A stretch of 64,000 bases of DNA from CAVUCH01 sp963739995 (GCA_963739995.1 CAVUCH010000015.1:75147-139146); one strand, 5' to 3'; numbered from the stretch's first letter, positions 45,488 through 57,635 are shown. The notes: generated from the sequence alone by a model not told the origin. Numbers and translations are program-made.

Positions 45488-46567
45488 ATGAACCTCCGCG
45501 AGGTGTTAACCGGGGCCGTCGTGATGGGACCGATGACCAAGGGATCCAACCTCCCATACCGCCGCCTCTGCGTCGAGCTTGGCGCACGTGTCACTGTGAG
45601 CGAGATGACCGTGGCTCGCCGGCTCAAGCAGAAGCGGCGGGCGGAGTTCGCGTTGATCCGGCGCGCGGCCGACGAGCCATGTTTTGCCGTGCAGCTGGCG
45701 GGAAGCAACCCGGCGGAGATGGGGTGGGCAGCCGCTCTCGTCGAGTCGCGTGGTGCGGATTTCGTGGACCTGAACCTCGGCTGTCCGATCGATCACTTCA
45801 CGCGCAAGGGGCTCGGTGCGGCGCTCTCCCGGCAGCCCGCACGGATCGGCCGCATCGTCGGCGCGATGGTGCGGGCCGTGACGGATGCGCCCGTCACCGT
45901 GAAGATTCGACTGGGCTGGAACGACAAGACTCGCAACTACCTCGAGGTGGCTCGCGCCGCGGTCGACGCAGGCGCCCAGGCAGTGTTCGTGCACGGCCGC
46001 ACCCGGGACGCACGTTATCGTCACGCCGCCGAGTGGGACACCATCGCCGAAATTGCCGCGTCGCTGCCGGTCCCAGTGGTCGGCAACGGCGACCTCCTCT
46101 TCGGGCACGAGATTGCGAGTGCCCACGAGCGCGCCGGATGTGCCGGCGTCATGGTCGCACGCGGCGCTCTGATCAAACCCTGGATCTTCCGGGAAGCCGC
46201 CGACGGGTATCGCCACCTCTCGGCCGAGGACCGGCTCGCTGTGTACCGACGTTATGTCGCGCTCGCGCTCGAGCACTGGGGTGACGATGAGCACGGCCGC
46301 GCACGTGCGAGGGATTTTCTCGTGTGGCACCTCGGGTTCTGGTGCCGCTACGCGCCACAGCGCGACGACGGGTCTTTTCCGACAATGCAGGAGCGGGAAG
46401 GGAGGCGCGCGGGCCTGACCTCTCTCGACGGGCTGCTGGCGCGCGCGGACGCGGACGCGCACGAGTGGCTGGCCGACCGCCTGCTCGGAGCAGACGACAT
46501 CGTCGTCGAGGACGCGCCCGAACCGAGTGGCAGCGAGGCCAGGCCCACTATTGAAGCGGCCGGGTAG
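45488..46567 (+). CDS. dus: tRNA-dihydrouridine synthase (Dus3-like)
   Basis: FMN enzyme that reduces uridine in tRNA. 359 residues: VMGPMTKGSNLPYRRLCVELGARVTVSEM, VQLAGSNPAEM, the catalytic block DLNLGCPIDHFTRKGLGAAL with its Cys, VTVKIRLGW, VFVHGRTRDARY and VVGNGDLL. GCPIDHFTRKG is closer to the eukaryotic Dus3 form than to DusA/B/C. An in-frame ATG ten codons upstream (45458) is possible. The last 40 residues are an acidic extension. Confidence 0.94.
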   Translation: MNLREVLTGAVVMGPMTKGSNLPYRRLCVELGARVTVSEMTVARRLKQKRRAEFALIRRAADEPCFAVQLAGSNPAEMGWAAALVESRGADFVDLNLGCPIDHFTRKGLGAALSRQPARIGRIVGAMVRAVTDAPVTVKIRLGWNDKTRNYLEVARAAVDAGAQAVFVHGRTRDARYRHAAEWDTIAEIAASLPVPVVGNGDLLFGHEIASAHERAGCAGVMVARGALIKPWIFREAADGYRHLSAEDRLAVYRRYVALALEHWGDDEHGRARARDFLVWHLGFWCRYAPQRDDGSFPTMQEREGRRAGLTSLDGLLARADADAHEWLADRLLGADDIVVEDAPEPSGSEARPTIEAAG

Positions 46568-46616
46568 TTGGGAGCCCAGTCGCACGCGAACGTGTCCGAC
46601 GAGCGCCGCCCCGCGC

Positions 46617-48593
46617 TCACGGAGTGTCGGGACGGCCGTCTGTCGCCTCTTCGTGGCCGCTGATGAGCCAAGGCGCGAGCCGCTCGACGATTCGCTCCAC
46701 GCATTCATGTACTGACAGCAGGCTCGTGTCCAGCACCAGTGCCGGCGTGATCGGCGCTTCGTACGCTGCGGTTACGCCTGGGAAGTCCCCGATCTCGCCC
46801 GCATCCGCCCTGGCGTACATGCCTTCCGTATCTCGCGTTCTGCAGACGTCGAGCGGCGCCGTCACATGCACCTCCATGAAGCGTTCCGGCCCCACTGCCT
46901 GTCGCGCCTTCTGGCGCACGGCTTCGCTCGGCGACACGAATGCGCAGATGCACATCAGCCCGGCTTCGTTCAGTAACCGCGCAACGTCCATCGAACGCCG
47001 CAGGTTTTCGGAGCGCTCGGCCGCCGTGAAGCCCAACCCCCGGCTGATGGTCTGGCGCATCTCGCCACCGTCGAGCACGGTCACCGCACGCCCCATCTCG
47101 AACAGGCGGCGTTCGAGGGCGTAAGCGATGACCGTCTTGCCGGACTTTGGCAGGCCCGTAAGCAGGATCGTGGCGGGGCGCTGCCCGAAGCGCCTCGCTC
47201 GCTCCTCTACGGTTACCTGTGTTGGGTGCGACGCTCTGATCTCGGCGAGTGTGTCGCTGTTCCAGTAGTCGCGCAGGAACTCTGGCACCGATGACCGATC
47301 GACGATCAGCCCCGCGCCAACGGTTACGTTGGTCACACGGTCAATCAGGATGAACGCGCCTGTAGCGCGATTCTGCCGGTAGCTGTCAAAGGCGATGGGG
47401 CGTACCAGCGTGAGCTGGCAGCGGCCGACCTCGTTCATCTGCAACGCGCCGGTGTCCTGGTGTACAAGCGTGTTGACGTCGATCCGGTAATGCAGTGCGG
47501 TCACCGACGCGGGCACGAGACTGGTCGTCTGCTTCACCCAATACTGCTTGCCCGTCGTCAATGGCTCATCCGCCATCCAGACGACCATCGCATCGAGCAC
47601 ACGATCGACACGCGGCAGGTTCCTGGGATGGACGAGCATGTCTCCGCGGCTGACGTCAATCTCGTCGACAAGCGTCAGCGTCACCGCCACTGACGCAGAC
47701 GCTTCTTCCAACTCCCCGTTCCAGGTGACGATCGACTGCACCCGGCTCCGAGCACCCGACGGCAGCGCAAGCACCTCGTCGCCGGGCCGTACGCCACCCG
47801 ACGCCACAGTACCCGAGAAGCCGCGGAAATCCATGCCGGGGCGGTTCACGTACTGCACCGGAAAACGGAAGTCGATGAGGTTCCGATCGGACGCAACGTG
47901 GACGTTGTCGAGGAAGTGGAGCAGCGTTTCGCCGCGGTACCACGGCATGGCCGTGCTCGGTTCGACAACGTTGTCGCCCCGAAGCGCAGACACAGGGACG
48001 AAGCGAAGGTCGCCGAGCTCGAGCTTCGCCGCAAACTGGCTGTACTCCTCCTTGATGCGCTCGAACACATCCTCCGAGTAGCCAACCAGATCCATCTTGT
48101 TGATCGCGACGACCACGTGCCGGATGCCCAGAAGTGAGGCAATGAAGCTATGGCGCCTCGTCTGTCGCATGACGCCGTTTCGCGCATCGATCAGGATGAT
48201 GGCCACATCGCATGTGGACGCGCCCGTGGCCATATTGCGCGTGTACTGCTCGTGCCCCGGAGTGTCGGCAATGATGAACTTGCGCTTCACCGTAGAGAAG
48301 TAGCGGTAGGCGACGTCTATGGTGATGCCCTGTTCCCGTTCGGCCCGCAAACCGTCGGTGAGCAGGGACAAGTCCAACTCGCCGCGCGTGCCGCCTTTCC
48401 GCACGCTTTCCTTCTCTACTGCCGCGAGCTGATCCTCGTAAATCATGGCGGTGTCGAAGAGAAGCCTGCCGATGAGCGTGCTCTTCCCGTCGTCAACGCT
48501 GCCGCAGGTCAGGAAGCGCACCAGTTCCTTGCGCGCGTGCTGGTCGAGATAGGCCTCGATGTCCGCGCCAATGAGCTCGGACTCGGGAAGCAT
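46617..48593 (-). CDS. cysNC: Bifunctional sulfate adenylyltransferase subunit 1 / APS kinase (CysNC)
   Basis: 658 residues. The GTPase half (about 1-450) has GSVDDGKST at 31-39, DTPGHEQY and NKMD; with CysD it activates sulfate to APS. The C-terminal APS kinase half (about 472-640) has GLPKSGKT at 480-487 and VLDGGEMRQTISRGLGF, and phosphorylates APS to PAPS. The ATG start overlaps the cysD stop as TAATG. Last gene of a five-gene sulfate operon. Confidence 0.97.
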   Translation of the reverse strand: MLPESELIGADIEAYLDQHARKELVRFLTCGSVDDGKSTLIGRLLFDTAMIYEDQLAAVEKESVRKGGTRGELDLSLLTDGLRAEREQGITIDVAYRYFSTVKRKFIIADTPGHEQYTRNMATGASTCDVAIILIDARNGVMRQTRRHSFIASLLGIRHVVVAINKMDLVGYSEDVFERIKEEYSQFAAKLELGDLRFVPVSALRGDNVVEPSTAMPWYRGETLLHFLDNVHVASDRNLIDFRFPVQYVNRPGMDFRGFSGTVASGGVRPGDEVLALPSGARSRVQSIVTWNGELEEASASVAVTLTLVDEIDVSRGDMLVHPRNLPRVDRVLDAMVVWMADEPLTTGKQYWVKQTTSLVPASVTALHYRIDVNTLVHQDTGALQMNEVGRCQLTLVRPIAFDSYRQNRATGAFILIDRVTNVTVGAGLIVDRSSVPEFLRDYWNSDTLAEIRASHPTQVTVEERARRFGQRPATILLTGLPKSGKTVIAYALERRLFEMGRAVTVLDGGEMRQTISRGLGFTAAERSENLRRSMDVARLLNEAGLMCICAFVSPSEAVRQKARQAVGPERFMEVHVTAPLDVCRTRDTEGMYARADAGEIGDFPGVTAAYEAPITPALVLDTSLLSVHECVERIVERLAPWLISGHEEATDGRPDTP

Positions 48594-49501
48594 TAGAAGT
48601 AGCCCTCCCGCTTCTTCTGTTCCATCGATCCCGCCTCGTCGTAGTCGATCATGCGGCCCTGCCGCTCCGACGTCCTGGCAAGCAGCATTTCCTGGATGAT
48701 CCCTTGCAGCGTCGTGGCGGTCGATTCAACGGCGCCGCTGAATGGATAGCAGCCCAAGGTTCTGAATCGAACCACGCGCATCCGTGGCGTCTCCCCGAGG
48801 CGGAGCGGGAGGCGCTCATCATCCACCATGATCAAATTGCCATCCCGCTCGACGATGGGCCGCGCCTTGGCGAAGTACAACGGAACCACCGGAATCCGCT
48901 CGAGGTGCACGTAGTGCCAGACGTCCAGCTCGGTCCAGTTGGACAGGGGGAACACGCGGATGCTCTCGCCCTTGCTGACCTTTCCGTTATAGAGGTTCCA
49001 GAGCTCGGGTCGCTGGTTCTTCGGATCCCATTGGTGGAATCGGTCGCGAAATGAGTAGACTCGCTCCTTGGCGCGCGACTTCTCCTCGTCGCGTCGCGCT
49101 CCTCCGAATGCTGCGTCGAAACCACCTGCCGTGAGCGCCTGCAGCAGCGCCTGTGTCTTCATGACGTCTGTCCAGGTCTTGCTGCCGACGGTGATGGGAT
49201 CGAGCGCGCGGGCCGCAGGCGTCTCGTTGCTGTGCACGATCAGCTTGAGCCCATGCTCCTGACAGAAGCTGTCGCGGAACTGGATCATCTCCCGGAACTT
49301 CCACCGGGTGTCGATATGGAGCAGCGGAAAAGGCAGTTTGCCCGGGTGGAACGCCTTCATCGCGAGCCGCACCATGACGGACGAGTCCTTCCCGATCGAG
49401 TACAGCATGACCGGGTTCTCGAACTCGGCGGCCACCTCACGGATGATGTGAATGCTCTCGGCCTCGAGCTGCTGCAGGTGAGTCAAAGAATAGCGATTCA
49501 T
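48593..49501 (-). CDS. cysD: Sulfate adenylyltransferase subunit 2
   Basis: 302 residues of PP-loop ATP pyrophosphatase: VMLYSIGKDSSVMVRLAMKAF near the N-terminus, FPLLHIDTRWKFREMIQFRD, FGGARRDEEKSRAKERVYSFRD, FPLSNWTELDVWHYV and the C-terminal GSMEQKKREGYF. All are hallmark CysD blocks. It catalyses adenylyl transfer from ATP to sulfate with the CysN GTPase. Thirteen bases separate it from the upstream fusion gene. Confidence 0.98.
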   Translation of the reverse strand: MNRYSLTHLQQLEAESIHIIREVAAEFENPVMLYSIGKDSSVMVRLAMKAFHPGKLPFPLLHIDTRWKFREMIQFRDSFCQEHGLKLIVHSNETPAARALDPITVGSKTWTDVMKTQALLQALTAGGFDAAFGGARRDEEKSRAKERVYSFRDRFHQWDPKNQRPELWNLYNGKVSKGESIRVFPLSNWTELDVWHYVHLERIPVVPLYFAKARPIVERDGNLIMVDDERLPLRLGETPRMRVVRFRTLGCYPFSGAVESTATTLQGIIQEMLLARTSERQGRMIDYDEAGSMEQKKREGYF

Positions 49502-49513
49502 ATCACTCGGCGA

Positions 49514-51067
49514 TCACCGCGGGAGATAATCCCGCGTCTGCAGCCAGTCGATGATGGCTTCGCACGCGGAGTCGACGTCCACCAGCGTCGTATCGATGCT
49601 CACGGCCGGGGCCCCGGGCACCTCGTAGGGATCGGATATGCCGGTAAACTCGGGAAGAAGTCCGGCCCGCGCGCGAGCGTACAGACCTTTGCGGTCGCGC
49701 CGCTCGCACACGTCGAGCGGAGTAGCCACGTGCACGAGCGCGAACCCGCCGACGGCCTCAATCATCGCCTGCACCTGCTTACGAACATTATCGTATGGGG
49801 CGATGGGTGCACATACCGCCATTCCGCCATGTCGCGTGATCTCGGACGCGACCCAACCAATCCGACGAACGTTCAGGTTCCGGTGCTCGCGCGAGAACCC
49901 GAGCTCCGACGAAAGATGGCTTCGGACCTCGTCGCCGTCGAGCAGCGTCACCGGGCGGCCCGTCATCTCCATCAAGCGGTGCCGCAGCGCGCCGGCAATC
50001 GTTGATTTTCCGGATCCCGACAGTCCCGTGAAGAAGACGGTGAACCCGCGGCGCCGGCGAGTATCGTGGAGCGAGCGAAGCGCGGCGATCTCCTCGTTCG
50101 ATAAGAGCCAGCGAGGCACCTCGAGGGACGCTGCTATACGCGAGAGGATCTGCCGTTCGGAGGGCGCCGGCTCGAAGCGGCCGCCGGGCGGCAGATCGGG
50201 ATCCGAGACCACGCCACTCTCCACGTCCAACCCCCACGGCCGGAGCGGGAAGACCTCGATGTTCTGACCGGCAGCGATGGTAGCGATCAGGTCGTTGGCG
50301 GCTGGAGCGTCGCTGATATCGACGGTTACCGCACTGGCCCCGTAATTCCGAGCGACCACTGCCCGCAACGTGGCTGATTGCGCGGGACCGGTTGTCAATT
50401 GTATCGGAGTGATGACCAGAAGGGCACGGCCTGCGGGCAGGCGACCCGCGGACACCTCGAGCGCCCGCACACGCGCGATGAACGCCAGGTCATCCCGATC
50501 CGACGGATCGGCTGCGACGAGCAGAAGGATGCCTGCATTCAGTCGTGCGGCCAGGCCGATCAGTGCCTCCCGCAGGCCGGCGTGCAGCACGCGTCCAGGG
50601 TAGAAAGCCAGCAGCCGCGGCCGACCGAAGGCCTCGGCCCTCGCTGCCACGTCCGACGGAGAGAGCCGCAGCCGGCGAAAGCTGTGATGGACGGGCAGGG
50701 TGACGCCCTCCAGGGTGCCGGTCACGCGCCAGCTGCCGTTCTCGTTCCAGACGTCCGTCACTTGTAGCGCCGCCAGCAGCACGCCTTCCGAGTCCTTCAG
50801 CGCCAGGTGTCGGCCAGGCTGTAATTCCTGGGCGACTTCGTGGGCGAGCTCGAGGCCGGGAGAGTGCAGAAGCGTCCCCGATGCCTCGATCGGGCGCTCG
50901 CCTCGTGGCGCGTAGGTAACGCTGGGCCACAGCAGACCGGCCATGAGTGACTCGAGCTCCGCGAGCTGGGTGCCTGCCACGGTCCACGATGGCCACCCGG
51001 CCGAATGCGCCCGCAGCTCCGACGCTCTCGCGTCAGAGACGAGAAGACTGGCATTTCGCGGGGGCAT
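49514..51067 (-). CDS. Degenerate ATP-sulfurylase-like domain fused to APS kinase
   Basis: 517 residues from ATG 51067. The N-terminal about 330 residues follow the Sat layout: a PUA-like part (LLVSDARASELRAHSAGWPSWTV, LESLMAGLLWPSVTY) and a nucleotidyltransferase-like part. However, where Sat has QxRNPxHxxH this protein reads FYPGRVLHAGLREAL, so sulfurylase activity is doubtful. The C-terminal APS kinase has FTGLSGSGKST, LLDGDEVRSHLSSELGFSREHRNLNVRRIGWVA and VCERRDRKGLYARARAG. CysNC in the same operon carries a second kinase domain. Confidence 0.92.
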   Translation of the reverse strand: MPPRNASLLVSDARASELRAHSAGWPSWTVAGTQLAELESLMAGLLWPSVTYAPRGERPIEASGTLLHSPGLELAHEVAQELQPGRHLALKDSEGVLLAALQVTDVWNENGSWRVTGTLEGVTLPVHHSFRRLRLSPSDVAARAEAFGRPRLLAFYPGRVLHAGLREALIGLAARLNAGILLLVAADPSDRDDLAFIARVRALEVSAGRLPAGRALLVITPIQLTTGPAQSATLRAVVARNYGASAVTVDISDAPAANDLIATIAAGQNIEVFPLRPWGLDVESGVVSDPDLPPGGRFEPAPSERQILSRIAASLEVPRWLLSNEEIAALRSLHDTRRRRGFTVFFTGLSGSGKSTIAGALRHRLMEMTGRPVTLLDGDEVRSHLSSELGFSREHRNLNVRRIGWVASEITRHGGMAVCAPIAPYDNVRKQVQAMIEAVGGFALVHVATPLDVCERRDRKGLYARARAGLLPEFTGISDPYEVPGAPAVSIDTTLVDVDSACEAIIDWLQTRDYLPR

Positions 51068-51094
51068 TGGCGTCCGCACGGGATCAATGGTTCA

Positions 51095-52900
51095 TTAGAA
51101 GGGGTACACGAGCGGGGCAAGAACGACGGCGATGATCCCGCACAGGATGTCGAGCGGCAGGCCGACGCGGAGGAAGTCGCTGAACCGGTAGCCTCCCGGC
51201 CCGTACACCATCAAGTGTGTCTGATAGCCCAGCGGCGTCGCAAACCCCGCGGACGCGCCAATGGCCACGGCCACCGCAAACGGCATGAAGTTGACGCCGA
51301 GATTGCCAGCCGCCGCGTAGGCAATCGGAAACGCGAGTGCCGCGGCGGCGTTATTGGTCACAAGCTCGGTGAACACCACCGTCATCGCGTAGACCGCCGC
51401 AAGGACGGCCCAGGGACCATACCCGCTCGACAGGCGGATGATCTGGTCCGCGACCGCGCTCGCCAACCCGGTGGTGGCGATCCCCTGGCCGATCACGATC
51501 GCCGCCGCGATCGAGACCACCACGGGCAGATCGACGCTTCGGCGTGCCTGGCCTGCGGAGATGCAGCCGGTCAGGCCCATGGCAGCGGCGGCCAGCAGCG
51601 CCGCGTGGAAGACGCTCACGTGAGTCTGCGACTCGAGGCCGGCGAGCAGCACCATGACGAGCACGATGGCGGCCGCCGTAATTGCCCTGTCATGGCGGAC
51701 CGGCCGGGATTCATCGACAGCGGACACGAGCAGGAAGTCCCGGTTGTTGCGATGACGCGAGGCAAAGCCGGTGGCCGATTGGAGGAGGAGCGTGTCTCCT
51801 GTCCTGAGCACGATATCCCCGATCTTTCCCGCGAGGCGTTCACCATTCCGGTAGACGGCGATGACCGCTGCGTCGTAATGGCTGCGGAAACGGCCGTCGC
51901 GGATCGACTTACCGACCAGCGGATTGGTGTCGCTGACCACCGCTTCGACCAACAGGTGGTCGAATCGTGCGGCCGTAAGCTTCGAAACCTGGTCGGTCGC
52001 CGGCAACAGCCCGCGTATCCGCTGAAGATCGATCACGGACTCGACGACACCGACGAAGACCAATCGATCGTTGCCGCGGAGCACCTGGTCCGCGCCGACA
52101 GCCACCAGCGTTTCACCGTCGCGTTCAATGGCACTGAGGTAGGCACCCGGCAGGTGCCGCAGGCCGGCGGCCTCGATCGTCAGTCCGTCGACAATGCTGT
52201 CGGGCTGCACCCGCATTTCGACCGTGTACTGGCGAGCATCCCCGATGTCCTCGCGGAACGCGTGCCGGGCCGGCAGCAGGCGGGAGCCCAGCACGATGAA
52301 CGCGATTCCCGCCAGGGCGCATGCGCCACCGACCGGCGTGATCGTGAACATCCCCATCAGCGGCATTCCCGGATCAGTCTTGCGAGCACTCACCATCAAC
52401 CCATGGACGACCAGGTTCGTGCTCGTCCCGATGAGGGTGCACATGCCACCAAGAATGGCCACGTAGCTGAGCGGAATGAAGAGCTTCGATGGGCTGATGC
52501 CGATCTTCTTGCTCCAGTCGCTGACGACCGGGATGAACATCGCCACGACCGGCGTGTTGTTGATGAACGAGCTGATGAACGCCACGGGAATGCTCATCCG
52601 GATTTGAGCAGCGGCCATCGTGCGCGGTCGGCCGAGCAGCCGCTCCGTCAGCAGACGCATACCTCCAGTCTCGGTCAGGCCGGCCGCCACGACATAGAGA
52701 ACAGCCACCGTCAGCACGCCCTCATTCCCAAACGATGCGGCCAGGTCTCTGACGGCGGGAAAGCGTGAGGACGTGAGGCTCAGCGAGACCAGCAACAGCG
52801 CGCCGCTCGTGAGAATGAGGTCTGCGCCGGCCACGCCCCGAGCGAGCGACCACAGCATCACTATCACGAGCCCGCAGGTAAGCCACGCCTCCCACGTCAT
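51095..52900 (-). CDS. SLC13-family anion (probably sulfate) permease with two RCK_C/TrkA-C domains
   Basis: 601 residues from ATG 52900, which overlaps the PHP gene stop as ATGA. Two halves of membrane helices contain the SLC13 signatures SSFINNTPVVAMFIPVV and GTSTNLVVHG in the first half and TELVTNNAAAALAFPIA with GYQTHLMVYGPGGYRFSDF in the second. Between them lie two TrkA-C domains (about 205-285 and 300-380). This architecture matches SAC1/SLT-type sulfate transporters. The sulfate-activation genes downstream support sulfate as substrate. Confidence 0.92.
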   Translation of the reverse strand: MTWEAWLTCGLVIVMLWSLARGVAGADLILTSGALLLVSLSLTSSRFPAVRDLAASFGNEGVLTVAVLYVVAAGLTETGGMRLLTERLLGRPRTMAAAQIRMSIPVAFISSFINNTPVVAMFIPVVSDWSKKIGISPSKLFIPLSYVAILGGMCTLIGTSTNLVVHGLMVSARKTDPGMPLMGMFTITPVGGACALAGIAFIVLGSRLLPARHAFREDIGDARQYTVEMRVQPDSIVDGLTIEAAGLRHLPGAYLSAIERDGETLVAVGADQVLRGNDRLVFVGVVESVIDLQRIRGLLPATDQVSKLTAARFDHLLVEAVVSDTNPLVGKSIRDGRFRSHYDAAVIAVYRNGERLAGKIGDIVLRTGDTLLLQSATGFASRHRNNRDFLLVSAVDESRPVRHDRAITAAAIVLVMVLLAGLESQTHVSVFHAALLAAAAMGLTGCISAGQARRSVDLPVVVSIAAAIVIGQGIATTGLASAVADQIIRLSSGYGPWAVLAAVYAMTVVFTELVTNNAAAALAFPIAYAAAGNLGVNFMPFAVAVAIGASAGFATPLGYQTHLMVYGPGGYRFSDFLRVGLPLDILCGIIAVVLAPLVYPF

Positions 52901-53745
52901 GCGCCGTGAGCATCCCGACTGGCTGTCTGGTGTCGCGCGGTGAGGGATTCGTAGTGCTCTGCCGGGAGACCGATGCACCCGAAGCGGTCGGACCGTCGCG
53001 TACCCGAGCCGTGGAAATCCGACCCGCCAGTCACACCGAGACCAAGAGAGCGGGCGAGACCGAGATATCGACTCGTCAGTTCAGGGCTGTGGTCACTGTG
53101 GAAGCATTCGATGGCGGCAAGGCCCGCGTCCGCGAGCGGCCCAATCAGGTCGTCTCTGCCGGTCGGTCCGGGGTGCGCCAGCGAGGCAAGACCGCCCGCC
53201 CGCATGATGATCGCGACCACGTCGGCCGGAGATGCCCCGCGTCGAGGCACGTAGGCGGGACGTCCCTCAGCGAGATACCGATCGAAGGCTTCCTGGCGAC
53301 TGGTGACGTGCCCGGAGGCCACCAGCGCGTCAGCCACCACCGGACGCGAGATGACGTGCGATGCGGCCGCCCCCGACTGCAGAACGTCGAACTCGAGCGG
53401 CGCTCCTGCCGCGGTGAGCCTCTCGCACATGAGGCGCCCCCGGCGCTCGCGGTCCTGCCGGCTGTCCTCGAGAAATGCGAGCAGTTCCGGGGATGCCGGG
53501 TCGAAGAAGTAGCCCAACACGTGGACGTCTTTATGCCGGTCAACCGCGGTAATCTCGACGCCGGACACCAACGTAAGACCCGCAGCCGCGGCCAGGGGAC
53601 CCACGCTCGACAGCGCAGCCACGGTGTCGTGGTCGGTCACGGCGAAAATGCTGATGCCGGCAGCCTGTACCTGATCGACGAGCTCTGCGGGGGTTGACAG
53701 ACCATCGGACGCGGTGGTGTGGATGTGCAGATCGATGACCGGCAT
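52897..53745 (-). CDS. PHP-domain phosphoesterase (3',5'-nucleoside bisphosphate phosphatase / RNase AM-like)
   Basis: 282 residues with the PHP metal sites: DLHIHTTASDGLSTPAELV, FAVTDHDTVAAL, SGVEIT, the AHPGPTGRDDL and CFHSDHS blocks, and GGSDFHG. It matches the YciV/Rnm group, members of which remove the 3' phosphate of pAp and trim short RNAs. As first gene of a PAPS-producing operon, clearing PAP, the by-product of sulfotransferases, is a plausible role. A TAGAAT box on the minus strand at 53773-53778 is its likely promoter. Confidence 0.93.
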   Translation of the reverse strand: MPVIDLHIHTTASDGLSTPAELVDQVQAAGISIFAVTDHDTVAALSSVGPLAAAAGLTLVSGVEITAVDRHKDVHVLGYFFDPASPELLAFLEDSRQDRERRGRLMCERLTAAGAPLEFDVLQSGAAASHVISRPVVADALVASGHVTSRQEAFDRYLAEGRPAYVPRRGASPADVVAIIMRAGGLASLAHPGPTGRDDLIGPLADAGLAAIECFHSDHSPELTSRYLGLARSLGLGVTGGSDFHGSGTRRSDRFGCIGLPAEHYESLTARHQTASRDAHGA

Positions 53746-53772
53746 GGGTGGAGCGGGCTTTGTCGGTAGCCC

Positions 53773-53778
53773 ATTCTA
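53773..53778 (-). promoter_or_regulatory. -10 box of the sulfate operon
   Basis: TAGAAT on the minus strand, 28 bp before the PHP gene ATG. No clear -35 element is visible. Confidence 0.5.
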
Positions 53779-53860
53779 CGCCAAGCCTCGATGGCTCGCA
53801 TGGCCCGCAGGCGGCTCCAAAATCCGCAGGTCAGGCGTGGTCCCGTCGACCCAGCCGTAC

Positions 53861-53895
53861 AAAAAAGAAGCCCGACCCTCTTTCGAAGATCGGGC
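53861..53895 (-). terminator. Rho-independent terminator downstream of the rrn region
   Basis: On the minus strand GCCCGA pairs with TCGGGC across a loop with an internal TCTTCGAAAGA stem, followed by TTCTTTTTT. It ends the interval 53896-54053. Confidence 0.85.
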
Positions 53896-54053
53896 GTATG
53901 AATACTTCCGGCAGGAGGCTCCGCTTCGCACTTAGCCGCACGTCCGTCCGCCGGCTAAGTGCGCATGGAAACGCGCCAGTGGGCGCGTTTCCCGCGGAGC
54001 GCTACTCTCCCGGGCGGCCGCGCGTTGGCCCTGGCAGGTCACTGCCGCGTACA
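53896..54053 (-). ncRNA. Candidate structured RNA between two terminators after 5S
   Basis: Two strong hairpins: GGAAACGCGCC (53967-53977) with its complement at 53982-53992, and GCACTTAGCCG (53928-53938) with its complement at 53952-53962. An unpaired-looking CCTCCTGCC (minus strand, about 53911-53919) follows, then the terminator. No protein frame is convincing. It could be a small RNA or a processed tail of the rrn transcript. Confidence 0.4.
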
Positions 54054-54087
54054 AGAAGAAGCCCGCCAAGACGAACTTGGCGGGCTT
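54054..54087 (-). terminator. Rho-independent terminator of the rrn operon
   Basis: On the minus strand GCCCGCCAAG pairs with CTTGGCGGGC around a 5-base loop, followed by TTCTTCTTG. It lies nine bases after the 5S rRNA. Confidence 0.9.
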
Positions 54088-54095
54088 TGAGATAA

Positions 54096-54212
<117 letters not shown>

Positions 54213-54233
54213 AAACTTGCGTCAGACTGAAGC

Positions 54234-54251
54234 GCAGGGCTGAAGCCCTGC
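54234..54251. repeat. Palindrome GCAGGGCTGAAGCCCTGC in the 23S-5S spacer
   Basis: A near-perfect palindrome between the 23S and 5S genes. A related one (GGCAGGGCTGCAGCTCTGCC) is at 60142-60161 upstream of 16S. Confidence 0.75.
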
Positions 54252-54343
54252 CCCAACCGGATGTCAAAGACCAGAGCGGAGCCGAGACATACGCCCGGCT
54301 GCGCGCTATCGCCGGGCCCTCCTGGTGGGGAGGATCCGGCGTG

Positions 54344-54377
54344 ACTGAATATCCTGCAACGATAGTTGTCCGACCAC
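54344..54377 (-). other. 3' arm of the 23S rRNA processing stem
   Basis: 34 bases that are the near-complement of 57570-57603 on the other side of 23S; only a few positions mismatch. It would form the RNase III-type stalk that closes precursor 23S. Confidence 0.8.
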
Positions 54378-54436
54378 GCACCCGCAGGTGCACGCACATC
54401 TTCTCCGGTCTTTTGCTCCCGGAGAAAGAGGTTATT

Positions 54437-57433
<2,997 letters not shown>

Positions 57434-57451
57434 AATAGAACCCCGGAGTCT

Positions 57452-57545
57452 GATGCGTACAGGCTGCAGACTACAGACTACAGCCCGCAGGCCTTTGGGG
57501 CCCGCAGCCTGTCGCCTGAAGCCTGTCGCCTGAGGCTTCAGCTCC
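57452..57545. repeat. Inverted heptamer arrays just upstream of 23S
   Basis: Heptamers ACAGGCT, GCAGACT, ACAGACT, ACAGCCC, GCAGGCC face GCAGCCT, GTCGCCT, GAAGCCT, GTCGCCT, GAGGCTT. They lie inside the processing stem, within the rrn transcript. Confidence 0.8.
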
Positions 57546-57569
57546 AAGTAAATGTCACACTGCGTGTGT

Positions 57570-57616
57570 GTGGTCGGAAAACTACCGTTGCAGAATATTC
57601 AGTTGTCAAAGAACCC
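57570..57616 (-). other. 5' arm of the 23S processing stem with boxA-like site
   Basis: 57570-57603 pairs with 54344-54377. On the minus strand it is preceded by GGGTTCTTTGACAACTG (57601-57616), an rRNA antitermination boxA-like sequence. Confidence 0.75.
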
Positions 57617-57635
57617 GCCGTCGCGGCTCTCGCCG

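Noticed and set aside
53743..54095. A second 5S rRNA after the operon
   Set aside because: A CTACTCTCCC stretch near 54002 resembles the 5S 3' end, but the remaining conserved 5S blocks are absent.
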